NCBI GenBank assembly: GCA_015179045.1
Contig: WHUZ01000020.1
Span: 124,001 to 188,000 of the forward strand
Length of the DNA stretch: 64,000 nt
DNA from: Kalaharituber pfeilii
Lineage: Eukaryota > Ascomycota > Pezizomycetes > Pezizales > Pezizaceae
Direction: 5' to 3'
Part shown: positions 48,063-59,738 of the stretch, in pieces
Position numbering within the stretch: the stretch's first letter is position 1
How the letters are laid out: every line of letters begins with the position of its first letter
Notes under the pieces: generated by a model
Database searches by the model: none
What the model was told of the DNA's origin: nothing
The model's input: the letters and a program-made list of their open reading frames with translations, nothing else
Made by a program: the position numbers and the translations under genes

Positions 48063-48914
48063 GTGGTGGTCATCAATTATCTACGGTAAGGTTAGTAGAG
48101 TTTGTCATTGTTTTACGTCCCCGACGGTGCCTGGCTATTGCACTTTTTCCGGGACTATACGCGGCAAGGTTTTACAAAGGAAACGGGGTTTCCCCCTCTA
48201 GAACATTCGTACATTTTCCGTGTCTTGGCAACAACACTCATTGGCTATGTTCCGCCCTGAAATGTACGGCAAGGTACGTTATCACCGTACATTTCTGAAA
48301 AATCTACGGCACGAAATAGTCCCGTACTTTTTGGAAAACCACGTACCTTACCGTAGATTTGCCCCAAACCGCCCCCACTCAACGCAACCCCACACCGCAC
48401 TGCACCGCATGGTACCAAAAGGAGGCTCTTTGCATCTGAAAAATAGCAAGAAATGCTGAATCTGGATATTCATTAATCAAATTTGATAGAATATTTGAGT
48501 CTTGTCTTCCAGCAGAGTTTTTGCCACGGTTGAAATATCGGTTAGCTGCAATATTATCACTCCTATCTATAAGCTCCTGAAGCTCCTCTAAGTCCTCCTC
48601 TTCTTCCTCTGAACTATACTCTGAGTCAAACTCCGAGTCTAAATCATACTCCATTGCTGTCATCAAAACATCGATTTCAGCGTCTATTTTCTTCTGTATT
48701 GATGCTTTTTGGCTTATACGAGGCATTGCGATTCTGTGATTGTGTTGATATGCGGGGTAGGGGTGAATGAGACTACAATTACAGAGTGCAAGCCTTAGCT
48801 TTTTTGCGTTTTGGACCGGTCATCAATTGCCGGCCGCAAATGGCTAGACGTACAGGGATATGAAATGTACGAATGTTCCACCTTACCGTACCGTAGATAA
48901 TTGATGACCACCGC
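48063..48914. mobile_element. Deletion derivative of a Harbinger-like DNA transposon, about 850 bp
   Basis: A 24-bp perfect inverted repeat, beginning GGTGGTCATCAATTATCTAC and ending GGTA, lies at 48065-48088 and reversed at 48889-48912. TA flanks both sides (48061-48062, 48915-48916), though the exact duplication is uncertain. Near the right end a minus-strand frame starting at 48726 gives the N-terminus of a protein. This interior frame, more than the ends, suggests a derivative of a PIF/Harbinger-type endonuclease-transposase element. Both halves of the interior are rich in ACCGTA/TACGGT words. Confidence 0.7.
48379..48726 (-). pseudogene. Truncated DDE-endonuclease (Harbinger-like) N-terminus
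   Basis: The frame begins MPRISQKASIQKKIDAEIDV, passes through an acidic SEEEEEDLEELQELIDR segment and reaches NRYFNRGKN and LINEYPDSAFLAIFQMQRASFW. The EYPDSAF...MQRASFW segment is the typical beginning of the Harbinger-like transposase region in fungal elements. The conserved match ends right after that Trp and the catalytic DDE domain is missing, so the element has lost its interior. It can have moved only with help from an intact relative. Confidence 0.6.
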
Positions 48915-50602
48915 TACTACAAACATAATTAGGCGAACACACGTGATAGAATCTGGGCACGAACCAGGGGAAGAATATTTTTGGGGAGTAAACTGCATAC
49001 TTCTCCTGCAACATTGCAGTTGATACTACATTAGCATGCAGACCTTGAATCATCACATTGAACAAAACCGGAAATTTATCTACCGGCAACAGGGAACGCT
49101 CACAAAATTCAATCCTGCAATGTCAATCTTACAGTTTTCTGCACCGGATTCTACTACCAGTTACAGTAACGAGTATCAACTTCTTTACTCTTTGCATCAA
49201 CCCGATGCGCAATACTTATCGACATTCTGGGCTCGAGAGGTACATTTTAATATGCACTATCGCGAAGGTCCCGCATCCTAATATGTACTAGCCTTCCCAT
49301 AGATAGGGAAATGGCATGACACTTCTTGGTTGATATTTTTTGATATGATATTTGGGTTTCAACAGTGAGGAAGGCCGAAGATACCACCAGCGCAGAGGTG
49401 CGAGTCCACCTACGACATACTGTATTTCACCACCATGCGACGTACATCACAATCCGCACGTTTTACACCAAAAATGCCTACTCGGAAGCGACTATATCTC
49501 AACAACCCTGTTAGCGTATTGTATACGCCCTTCAGGAGACATAAACAAAGAGCTATTCTTTGCATTTGACACTTCTATTTGCCTCGAGAAGATAGTGTGA
49601 TCGATTAATGGATTCAGTGATATCTTGGCATGTGCCCATATGGAATTCCTATACAAAAGTACTTCAGAAGTAGAATGCACTACTTCCTTTCAGCGATCTC
49701 TATAATGAGTGTAGCATTGTGGCCAGAGGGTCTTCCCAATAGGTCTCCCAATATACATGTATAATGCTTTATTCGGCTTGATGTTTTCAAATGCCTGGTC
49801 CATACATCAATTTGTCATTTCCGGTTGTTTTCTTATATGATTACTGCATCTGAATTTTGTGAATGCCCACGACTGCTTCAGATATTTCCTCAGTGTGCTT
49901 CTGGAATCTTAGAACAAGATAAAATTATCATCTTCAAGTATCTCAGTGTTCTTATCAAATTTATTTCATGTGTGATTAGTCAAATCCTACTCATGATATT
50001 GCAGCAGAAAATATATATATCAAGACATGGTGTGAAAATTTGCAGAGCCATAATTCTTCAAAAAAGACAAAAGAACGATGGTTCTGGAGAACCAAAGATG
50101 TGGAATATGAATAATAGCGCTTGATCTAGACCTTTTAAACGGGAAATCTGCTTTGGTTGTTAGGGGAAGTTTTGGTGTAACATGTGCGTCGGATCGTGAT
50201 GTACATCGCTTTGGTGGTAAAAATACATTGTTACCTGTCGTCTCCACCTAGCTAACCAATGAGAGGAAACCGACAACACACCCAACCAGCATTAGGCCCC
50301 CCAGAATTTCCAAATTGGAGGTTCTTGCTGTCAATAGTTAGCATGTGTATCTCGCTGCCGCTTGAGCTTTCTGAATGGAAATAAAGGATTTCTCAAGGGC
50401 AATTCGGACGTATATGCATTCTATTCTTCAAATCTAATCAATGGAGTTGGAGTTTACAGAAGATCTAATCTTATAGTTTAGCTCCACCTAAAGCTGCAAC
50501 ATGCAACTAGGCAATTTCCGAGCCGGCCCCTGGTGGCGAGACTACATTTCCGGGTCATGTATGTGTACATAAACAACTTTGAAGCAATGTGAGTGACCTC
50601 GT

Positions 50603-50636
50603 GAGATAACTGTAGTCTCATAACCAGAGTTAACTG
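50603..50636 (+). repeat. Micro-insertion flanked by near-identical 10-bp direct repeats
   Basis: GAGATAACTG (50603-50612) and GAGTTAACTG (50627-50636), identical at 9 of 10 positions, flank TAGTCTCATAACCA. Confidence 0.55.
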
Positions 50637-52422
50637 GTGGAACCTGCTGCCTAAGTATAACATCTACCTAGTCCGAGGCTACGCTTCGCGAGGTTCTAGT
50701 AGGTGCATCATACTTGGAGAAGGAGCACATAGTGTACACCGCTGTGTTGTTGGGATCTCCAAAAACCCCAAGGATAAGGCAAATTGTGATCATAAGGCCC
50801 TTCATTGGAGATTTAATTTGCGCCAATAAGCAGTAGTTGCAGTCTACAGTACTATTAAGGTTCTAAAGCCCCCCCCCCAAGCATGCATACCGTCGATCAT
50901 TGCGTACTTTCAATTACCAGAACGCTCTGAAGGGCCCTTCTTATCCTAATCAGACTAAGTACATATCATACTTACTTGTACTCGTTAGCCATCGCAAACC
51001 GCCACTAGTGGTTACTGGTAGTACTCACGTACGAATTACTTGTAAGTGCTTCAAGACCCCGTACTCCGATACCTGGTCTGGTTACTTCTGTCGCCAGATT
51101 AAAGCAGCCTGGTCGACCGCTGCACCAAAGGAACTTAAAGGGCGGTGTATCTTACATGAACTATCATAGTACATATTTTCACTGCTAATTCAGTTTGGTA
51201 TGTTTTTTTTGCTACGGAAATTCGCCGCACCCTCGTGCCCCTCGGCCATGCATATGAAAATTTCTTCCCTAGGCGTCATCAGACTACACGGTTCTCTCAA
51301 GCTCTTGAATTATGCGGCGGGGGTACTTGAAGCATGACATGAGCGTTTGCGAGCGGTTGACTGCGCTGCCGCAGAACACATATCATACTCGTATAGCACT
51401 GGGCGCAATTGGTTGTCTAGCTATGCCTGATCCGCTCGATCTGCGCATGCAGCTGGAGGGGGGTGGGAAGGCTGGGCCGTCACGACCATTGCAAAGGTCA
51501 ACGGTGCACCTGCAGCAGCAGAGCTCTACGTACGCACTTTACAATGGGCAGGTACGGGGCTACCGCTGGCATATCGTACTCAGGCTCGCCGGGCTCGGGC
51601 CCAGCTACGGGGGGCAGTGCCCGCCGGACAGCCCAGTGCAGCGGCTTATCCAGCGGGCGAGAGGCGGCAGGCCGTTAGCGGGCACCTCCAGCAGGCTTCT
51701 GAATGCCCGCGCAGCAAGCGTGCCATTGCAGCCAGTCGTCGAGTGGCATGCAGCCTCCAGGGCCAAGTACATAGCGGGTGCCAACGAAACTGCACCATAT
51801 ACGATATCGGTGAACGCCCCTCCCCAAGTCCGGCCACTCACGCGCGACCGGCGGTCGAACTGCGGGTGCAAAAACAACGCCCGCATCAATGGCGAGGAAG
51901 ATCGGAAAGAAAAGAAAGAATATATATAGAGTATACATATACAAAAAGAAAAAAAAAAAATGACAGGAAAAAAAACAAAACAAAGAATATAATAGTAATA
52001 ATAACAGCACATCATCATTGGCACACAGACCCCCCGAAAGCATCGAGAAGATAGGCTGTCCACCGCTGCTGCCCTACTTCGCCGTTTCCAACAGCTGCGA
52101 ACAGTATCCCTTGGCCCTGCTTCAAAAGTAAGCCCCCCTCGCATATGGTGCCCACAGGCCTGCAATTTGCAATCCTCGACGTCCAGCTCTGAACTCTCGA
52201 TGTGCACAACCGAACTTACGTCAACATCAACCTGAGAAAGGCACAGTGCACTGCAACTGCTCTGTAGAAAATTCCGCCTCTGCCAGGATTTTTTTCACTG
52301 ACACTAGGAAAGCAAAGAGAACAGAAAGAAAGCGAGACAAAAAAAAAAAGGAAGGCTAGAGGCTGAGAAAGGAAAGAAAGAACGCTGCCTAGTTGAACGA
52401 AATTACAACGAATACATGAGAT

Positions 52423-54211
52423 ATGAATATATCCCTGATATTTCTGGAGTCGAGTGTCGACAATGTTCGCATAGCAACCAGTTTTATAAAGCGATCAATT
52501 AAGGAAAGTCTCTCATCTTCAGTTCAGCCTGCGGCTGCAAGTACAAGTACACCAGCCGCAACGCCTGCTGCTGCTCTCACATCCACAAGCAGCAGCAGCA
52601 GCGGAGTCCAGCCGACACGCCAATCGATGTCTTCACAACAGGCGAACAGAACTAATGGGGACGAGGCTGGTACGCGGGCCCAAAAAGGGTCGTTTCTCGA
52701 CCGATTAAAGGGCCCAGTCAAGAGGGTGGCGTTGTTCTTAAATCTTCGCTCAGGAAAACCCTCAGCTAGTGTTGATGTAGCCGGCCAGAGGTTAGTGACC
52801 AGTGTTGATATGGAGGACATTTCTAATTTGATCATGTAGGCCTAAAAGAACATTGGCTGCTCTGTTTTTTGAACTTCCTACGGAGTTGCAACTTGGAATA
52901 GTCGGCCATCTGCAGGTGTACGACATAATACGCTTGCGTCAAACCAACCGTTCTTTCCGCAACTTGATTCAGGACCATGAAAGTTACATTGTAAAGCAGC
53001 ACGTCAAATTATGGGTTCCAAAATACATCTTGTTATTATTTCCCATCCCGATGGAACCGCGTTTACAGTACTTGGAAGAGATCACGTATAAGCAAAGGAT
53101 TGCTCTACAACTAGCAGTTTACCTTGCGGAGCAAATAGTCAAGGAAATGTCGCAAAGAAGCAACATCAGGAGAAAGTCTACACTAAGCCCCCAGGCAATG
53201 GCTTACGTAGTCGAGCAGTTACGACTGGGAATGTCACCACTGATATTAGCACTTTATCACTTTTTGGAGACATATCGCGTGCGAAAGGAACAGAAACTGA
53301 AGGACGATCAACAAGCATCATCCTTGGAAGGGGAACCTGAAGCGACAGGGGATATTCACATACAGTCAGATATTCTATTTCAGTACCCCGATTGCTTGCT
53401 TCTACAAGTTCATCAGATGTATCACTTGATGGTACATTTACTTTTCCGGCGGTTGACACCACAACCAATGTGGCTCTGGCGAACTCCATTATGGAGATGG
53501 CATCACACCCCATTTGGGCCAAATAGACCAACTGATGAAACTTTTGCAAAAGTTCTCTTGATTGGTGGAATTCCCGAGGTATGGAAACTGTACAGAATTA
53601 AAGGCAATGGAAGGCGGGGAAGAGAGTTGGAGAAGTACATCAAGAAGGTTGATGCACAGCTAAAACCGAGCTCCATTTCATCAACTCACGCTTCAGAAAC
53701 GGATAAAACTATATCAATTACGATTGATGAACTGAGTAACATTTGGGTTCCTGCGGCCGAGAAACAGTTGTTAGGAAGGGGAATTGTTGGAAACCTGGCG
53801 GATATACGTTGCTGTGGCCAGTTTGTTGCGGAGCTACTGGGAGATGGAGAATTAAGTTCAACTGGAACTTTACGCTCGGATGACGGCGACACTGAGGATG
53901 GCACTGTTGCGAATACTACAACAGCGAACTGGATTGCTGGGCTACAATATGTCGGTTACAGCTCGAACCTGGCAGATGATGGATATTGGGACAATGACTT
54001 GATTGAGGAGGAAGAGGATGTGGAGGAACATAATGGAGAAGGATTTCATTGCGAAGAACCTCATGGAAAACCAACTTCATTGCCAAATCCTGGGGAAGGG
54101 TCATCCAAAGCTCCGGTACCGACTGGGTATAAGGCAATGGGAATAAGCAGTAGTCCAATCGCGCATGGCTACCATGGTATGGGCGGGGGTTTCATGAGCA
54201 TAATTTCATAA
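52423..54211 (+). CDS. F-box domain protein
   Basis: F-box proteins recruit substrates to SCF ubiquitin ligases. Two exons, 52423-52790 and 52840-54211, join through a 49-nt intron (donor GTTAGT, branch TTCTAAT, acceptor TGTAG) to give 579 residues. The junction produces GQRPKRTLAALFFELPTELQ, leading directly into the F-box (LQLGIVGHLQVYDIIRLRQTNRSFRNLI) at about residues 130-165. The first 120 residues are Ser/Thr/Ala-rich low complexity. Downstream the protein is helical without WD40 or leucine-rich repeats, and ends in an acidic, Gly-rich tail. The target is not predictable. The start at 52423 is the first ATG of the open frame; an additional upstream exon cannot be excluded. Confidence 0.85.
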
Positions 54212-55084
54212 ATAGCTGTCAATTTCTTGATGACTGGATTTTGCACATATTGCTGATACATCTACGATATTTTATGGATTTCATTTGGGTCTCTGGGCTG
54301 TTTGGACGATGTTAACAATCTTTTCTAATTTTCATTTTGTGTCAATATCTAACGGGCCTGATTTCTGATTTCTGGAGGGTTTCGGGTTCGCGTACTTGTT
54401 GGAATCTTTTGCATACATCTTTATGTGGCTACAGATTTAGTACGACTTCTTTGGTATCGCTTTGCACTTTTGGCCACTGGATTACGATACTGGTGCCGCT
54501 TGTAGCTAGCTTACTTTGTTGCTTTTGGCGCTGGGACGTCACTTGGATATTGATCGGAGAAATATAAACACGCATTGTTTATGAGGAATACACCACTAAC
54601 AAGCTTGTGTGTCCGTTACGCGTCCAAATTTAATTGATGGTCTGATTATTAAATACGAGTTCATTTAAATATTTCCTTTACGGCATCGAACAAGGGCCCC
54701 ACGACCAGGAACAGGGCGCGACTTTACGTGGGAACTATGTGGTACAGAGCTTTCTGCTTCTCTAATACCACTACGTGGTGACTAAGCTTCGCAGGGGTGC
54801 ATAGAACACACTTTGGGGTCCTGGTCGCGCTTACTGCCGGCAGCTCGTTCCCACAGGCAATCCCGAGGCCCGTTTGGTCACGTGTACCACATATAGGCTA
54901 ACAGCGGCCATTTGCCTCCCCCAGTTTCCCCACCAATGGCAGGGTAAACCTGCGAGAGCTCTTAAGTATCTCTTACGTCCGGAGGGAGCTGATATCTTGC
55001 GTTCTGAGTTTCCTTTGTTGAGGGGTTTTGCGGGTTCAGTTTCTTGCAAGCGCATAGTGTGTATACGATATAATCCGATACAAG
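54212..55084. other. Intergenic region
   Basis: 3' flank of the F-box gene and promoter of the CoA-transferase. A small hairpin, ACCAC-TAC-GTGGT, lies near 54768-54780. No gene or TATA box is evident. Confidence 0.6.
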
Positions 55085-56901
55085 ATGGTGACAAGCGCAG
55101 CTTTGTTTGTGAGGACGGTGAAGGGAGTGGGGAAGGAGGTGGCGGTGGGATTGGGATTGAGGCGGAGCAGGGTGAATGCTGTAGGTTGCCCTGAGGATTT
55201 GCTTTGCTGGAAGAGCTTTGAGAAGGCTTACGGCGCCGAGTGAAGAGCGCGTTTCTTTTAGCACGTACGTTTGCGTCGACGTCGCGACGAAGCGAAATCA
55301 ACAAGGGTTGGGAACCTACATTATATGGTTTCGAGCGAACTGCCGCATTGATGAAGAACAGTTGCTAATCGAACCCACTTGTGCTCTCTGCAGTTTTCCC
55401 ATCGGCCGCTGAAGCAATCAAGGACCTCAAGTCCAATTCCACGCTGCTTGCAGGAGGTTTCGGCCTCTGTGGTATCCCAGACACTCTAATCAATGCCCTC
55501 GAGACCAACCCCTCCATAACTGGCCTGACCGCAGTCTCCAATAATGCCGGTGTCGACGGCAGTGGCCTCGGGAAGCTCCTGGCGACTGGGCAAATCAAGA
55601 AGATGATTGCCTCGTACGTGGGAGAGAATAAAACTTTCGAGCGCAAGTACCTGTCTGGAGAGATCGAGCTGGAGCTTACGCCCCAAGGGACACTGGCGGA
55701 GAGATGTAGAGCTGGAGGAGCAGGGATTCCGGCGTTTTACACGCCCGCAGCGTTTGGCACTGTCGTGCAAACCGGGCAGCTCCCTGTGCGATACAACCCT
55801 GATGGCACAGTAGCTTTATACTCCCAGCCAAGGGAAGTGAGAGTATTTGATGGGCGGTCATACGTGATGGAGGAGGCGATCAAAGGCGACTACGCCTTCG
55901 TGAAGGCATGGCGGGCGGACAAGCTTGGAAACTGCCAGTTTCGGTTCGCAGCCAACAACTTCAATGCAGCGATGGGAAAGAACGCAAAGATTACGATTGT
56001 GGAGGCAGAGGAGATTGTGGAGATTGGGGATATCGACCCCGCGAGTGTGCATTTGCCGGGGATTTATGTCACCAGGGTCGTCAAGTCTACCACGCCAAAG
56101 GCGATTGAGAGGTATACTTTTGCGAACGAGCTCGAGGCCGAGGCGGCAGCGGCCGCTTCGCTAGGGTCGGGAGAGCAGGCGAATAAGAGGGAGCGCATCG
56201 TGCGAAGGGCGGCGAAGGAGTTTAAGAATGGGATGTACGCAAATTTGGGCATTGGCATGCCTATGCTTGCGCCGAACTTTGTCGACCCAAGCGTAGAGGT
56301 CCAGCTCCAGTCTGAGAACGGCATTTTGGGGCTGGGCCCGTATCCTCGAAGGGGAGAGGAAGACCCGGACCTGATCAATGCAGGGAAAGAAACTGTGACT
56401 CTGGCAAAGGGGGCGAGTGTGTTTGGCTCTGAGGAGAGCTTCGGCATGATTCGGAGCGGCAGAATCGATCTCACGATCCTGGGCGCAATGCAGGTGTCGC
56501 AGTATGGTGATCTTGCGAGTTGGGCGCTGCCGGGGAAGATCAAGGGTATGGGAGGGGCGATGGATTTGGTGAGCAATCCAACGAATACGAAGGTGGTGGT
56601 GACGATGGAGCATACGGATAAGAAGGGAAATCCAAAGATTTTACCGAGTGAGTGCCAAGTTCCCTTTTACCCTTATGAAAGCTTCACTGACGAGGTGGTT
56701 ACTCCAACGGCAGAATGCGTCTTCCCACTCACCGGCAAGGCATGCGTCTCTAGAATTATCACGGAGCTCTGCGTTTTTGATGTGAACTTCTCTGAAGGCC
56801 TTACGTTGGTTGAGCTGGCGGATGGAGTTACAGTTGATGAAGTGAGGAACAAGACTGGTGCGGAATTTAAGGTGGCGGACGAGGTGAAGCCGATGCTGTA
56901 G
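55085..56901 (+). CDS. Mitochondrial succinyl-CoA:3-oxoacid CoA-transferase (SCOT)
   Basis: Transfers CoA from succinyl-CoA to acetoacetate in mitochondria. The main exon 55394-56901 holds both fused CoA-transferase subunits: [19 protein letters not shown] and [14 protein letters not shown] in the alpha half, then a linker ([20 protein letters not shown]) and the beta half with [19 protein letters not shown]. The catalytic Glu lies in [12 protein letters not shown], followed by [20 protein letters not shown]. The preceding intron is 55307-55393 (donor GTTGGG, acceptor CTGCAG); joining gives [22 protein letters not shown]. The N-terminus starts at ATG 55085 ([20 protein letters not shown]) and needs one more intron with uncertain ends: donor at about 55181 or 55185, acceptor near 55234 or 55260. 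The Arg/Ser/Ala-rich start fits a mitochondrial presequence. Confidence 0.92.
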
Positions 56902-57404
56902 TTGGGGATATCATATTTGATAGATCACGTGTTTATTAGTTCGGGGAGTTTTTGAAGGCAGAGACATTTTGTATATTGCGCATTGTATATCATACTTTTA
57001 CAGTAGCAATTGTGACAGAGAACGGAGGAGGTGATGGTAGCATTTACTCCCATAGTGTCCCAGAATATTAAGATTTCCTCCTGGTGGTGTACTAGAGCTG
57101 TGAGTAGTCTCGTAACCAGAGCTGTGAACTGCTGTCTACAAATGTATTGCTCAATGAACGAATTTATACTGGCAGGGCTTACCCTAGCCCTATTTTTCAA
57201 ACGCGATTATGTCAGCAGCTGGACCCTAGGCAGCAGAAGGAAACCAAAAATCTTTATCAGATAGAAACAACCCCACCACGAAACGAACCGATAGCCATCG
57301 CCAAATTCGAACAGCTTACCTCCCCCGTCCCCCTCTACCCTATATCTCGATCCCGGGGTGCACCCCCGCGTTATAAGTCAAGAATCAGTCTGTTTCAGAA
57401 GAAA
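56902..57404. other. Intergenic region with one micro-insertion
   Basis: Short region between two plus-strand genes, with the eIF3k promoter to the right. A micro-insertion lies at 57094-57127. Nothing else is recognised. Confidence 0.65.
57094..57127 (+). repeat. Micro-insertion flanked by 10-bp perfect direct repeats
   Basis: AGAGCTGTGA at 57094-57103 and 57118-57127 flanks exactly 14 nt, GTAGTCTCGTAACC. It lies between two housekeeping genes, so the family is not confined to the gene-poor island. Confidence 0.7.
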
Positions 57405-58486
57405 ATGAGCGTCCAAGACCTGTCAATGCGCCCGGAATACATCGCCAACATTTTGGCGGGGCTCGAAAGGTACAACCCGGAGACGACGACGATATTCCAG
57501 GACTACGTTGCGCAGCAGTGCGAGTCGAAGACGTATGATTGCTACGCCAATTTGGCGTTGTTGAAATTGTGGGTTGGGGTTTTTATTTTTCCTTTCCTTG
57601 ACTTTTGGCTTTTGTTGGAAAAGTAGTGAGGGTGGGTGATGAGGGGAGGGTTCCAAGCTTCTATCTACTAGGAACCAAAGGGAGGAAGGAATAGGATTTG
57701 GGTGGCATGATGTTAAAGTTCATACACGTTCTCTATTACCTGAAGAGTCCTTGGGCTATGGTTTGAGGACCGTTGACGAGAGCTGTCATATTACGCTGAT
57801 GCCCTAGCACAACGATTTCAATATTACCATCTATCACATGGAGTTTGGAGAAGCGAAGCTAACCTGACACTGCTCTTCTTCTTATCCGCACCTGCTGCTA
57901 GCTCCACAGATACCAATTCAACCCGCACCTAACCAAAGACGAAACCATCACCAACATCCTCGTCAAGGCGTTGACCGTTTTCCCCTCTTCGGACTTCTCC
58001 CTCTGCCTTCATCTTCTCCCACCCAACATCCTCCTGCAGCAAACCAGCGCAACCGATGCTCTGTCCGAGGCCGTACAGAAGCTACACGTGCTCTCCGTCC
58101 TTCTCGAGTCTGCGCAGTATAAGGAGTTCTGGGCGACCCTGGATTCGGACGACCTATATGCGGACCTGGTAGCCGACTGCAACGGGTTCGAAGAGTTGAT
58201 TAGGGTCAGGATTGCGATGGCGACGGCGCAGGCGGCAAGGGAGATTGATAGGAAGGTGCTGGAGGGGTGGATTAATCTGGAGGGAGAGGACTTTGAGGCG
58301 TTTGTGAGGAATGTTTGTCAGTGGACTATTGATGAGGATGGGATTGTGCATATTCCAGTGAATAACGATAATGAGGCGAAGACGACCGTGACGAGAGAGA
58401 ATGTGAAGTTTGATCGTGAGTTGGCCAATTATTCTTTAGAGGGGAGGGGGTTTCTTGCGGCTCTTACGGGTCGAATTGGGGATTAG
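57405..58486 (+). CDS. eIF3k, subunit K of translation initiation factor 3
   Basis: A small helical subunit of the eIF3 complex that binds the 40S ribosome. Exons 57405-57568 and 57910-58486 give 246 residues, close to the family size. The unusually long 341-nt intron has donor GTGGGT and acceptor CCACAG. Exon 1 gives [38 protein letters not shown] and [12 protein letters not shown]. Exon 2 continues [20 protein letters not shown], then [17 protein letters not shown], the HAM/PCI-like helical region typical of eIF3k. The C-terminal winged-helix part includes [15 protein letters not shown] and [20 protein letters not shown]. It is convergent with MED9. Confidence 0.93.
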
Positions 58487-59208
58487 AAGGGGGTGGAATT
58501 GTTGGCGAAATACTGATTATATACTGGGTATAGAATTCTCGAGATTGGTCAAGCGAGCATACGAACAACCTGCTTAGAGGCACACGATATTTCACGTCAC
58601 ATTATCACAAATACAACTTTTCCATATCAATTTTTTATGTTTTCTTACAAAAGACTTTCTTTGTTTCTCTTATGGGCGTACACGGTTTTTAATGAGAATT
58701 CAAGCCAGTGTCTTGGTTATATCGCAAGAATTTGGAGGGGCTGGACCGAAAACAATTGAATGAGAAGTGAAGGCGAGGAGGAGGATGGAAAGAGAATTAT
58801 TATTCGATTATGTATAATAGGGGAACCCCATCTTGATTCGTTTTTCTTTTGCTCCTCCGCGACTGATTCCTGAGGTAGAGCAGGAGGGAATTGCTCGCTG
58901 TGTTTTGTTTTAAAGTTGGATATGGGATTGCAGCATGATGGAATCAGACCAGGACTATGTGACTGTGATCTTTTCGTAAAAACCCCGATGAATGCACCGA
59001 GAACGCCGTAACTCGTCGAATGTAAACTGAGAGTGTGGGAGGGACATGTTGTATAATGTTTAGTGGTGGTGTTTTCTAATAAGCCTGAATGGCCAGGATG
59101 GTTTTAATCGTGAGGTGTAGAACATGACCGTAGTTGTGGTCTGCTTGCGAGCGCGGATCTAGGTGTCTTCCTTTCGTAGAGGCCTTCCTCTCAGGTTCAT
59201 TCCCCCCG
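58487..59208. other. Intergenic region between convergent genes
   Basis: 3' flanks of eIF3k and MED9. Slightly AT-rich near 58500-58700. No gene, repeat or RNA is recognised. Confidence 0.6.
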
Positions 59209-59738
59209 TCAGTCCTCTACCTCCATCTTCACCATCACCTTGCCATCCAAGTTTTCTCCCTTCTCCTTCCCACTTCCGCCAGCTACCTCAAGGCCCAGCT
59301 CCCTCCTGACGACCCCCAAGGCCTCCCTGACTACCCTCCTCTGGGCCTCGATTCTAGCCTCCAGCTCTTTGATCTCCTCCTTCTGCTCCTCTATAGTCCT
59401 ATTGATATCTGGAAGTTCCTGGACCAGAGCGCGGGCTTTGGCGACTTTAACGCGCACGGGGTTGGCGCGGTGCGAGAGGTCTTTAGGGTCGATTTCTTCG
59501 GCGAGGACGCTGGCGATGAGGGAGTGGAGGGGTGGAAGGAAGTCGAATTGTTGGGGGAGGGGGAGAGGGGGGTGCGGGGAGGGGGAGGCAGAGGTGAGGA
59601 GAGCGTGTGGAGGTGGAGGTGGAGGGTGGAGAGGGTGTGGGGGGGGAGGTCGCTAGGGGCAGGGGCAGGGGCAGGGGCAGGGGCGGAGGAGGGTGCAGAT
59701 GCGGGGAGATTGGCGGGCGGGGGGATTGCGGAGGACAT
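59209..59738 (-). CDS. Mediator subunit 9 (MED9); one apparent frame break
   Basis: MED9 belongs to the middle module of the Mediator complex that links activators to RNA polymerase II. The start ATG 59738 gives MSSAIPPPANLPASAPSSAP, a Pro-Ala tract from a GGGGCA hexamer repeat at about 59655-59684, then SDLPPHTLSTLHLHLHTLSS. In the next frame follows QQFDFLPPLHSLIASVLAEE, IDPKDLSHRANPVRVKVAKA and RALVQELPDINRTIEEQKEE with a coiled coil (IKELEARIEAQRRVVREAL), the MED9 core domain. The frames meet within C-rich runs (coding-strand C5, C5 and C6 at 59553-59572). One added C restores 176 residues. No ATG exists in the downstream frame, so two separate genes is unlikely. Confidence 0.78.

Larger units (their letters stand above)
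44874..52422. other. Repeat-rich intergenic interval with two non-autonomous DNA transposons
   Basis: No functional gene is supported over 7.5 kb. The block contains a pogo-type MITE (46204-47003), a Harbinger-like deletion derivative (48063-48914), three micro-insertions (47420, 47699, 50603) and a repeated segment (ACCGTTCGATGGGACAGA at about 45044 and 45389). Minus-strand fragments between 49490 and 50250 look like a decayed gene with many stops. The right end (51300-51900) is GC-rich with overlapping open frames of low-complexity composition. From 51930 a purine-rich tract leads to the F-box gene and probably belongs to its leader or promoter. Confidence 0.6.

Noticed and set aside
51312..52207. 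Two frames of about 200 codons on opposite strands upstream of the F-box gene
   Set aside because: GC-rich stretch followed by purine/pyrimidine tracts. Neither frame resembles a protein family, and the region fits a promoter and leader.
59655..59684. GGGGCA tandem repeat considered as a CRISPR-like or regulatory array
   Set aside because: It is a hexamer microsatellite inside MED9 coding for Pro-Ala, with no spacers.
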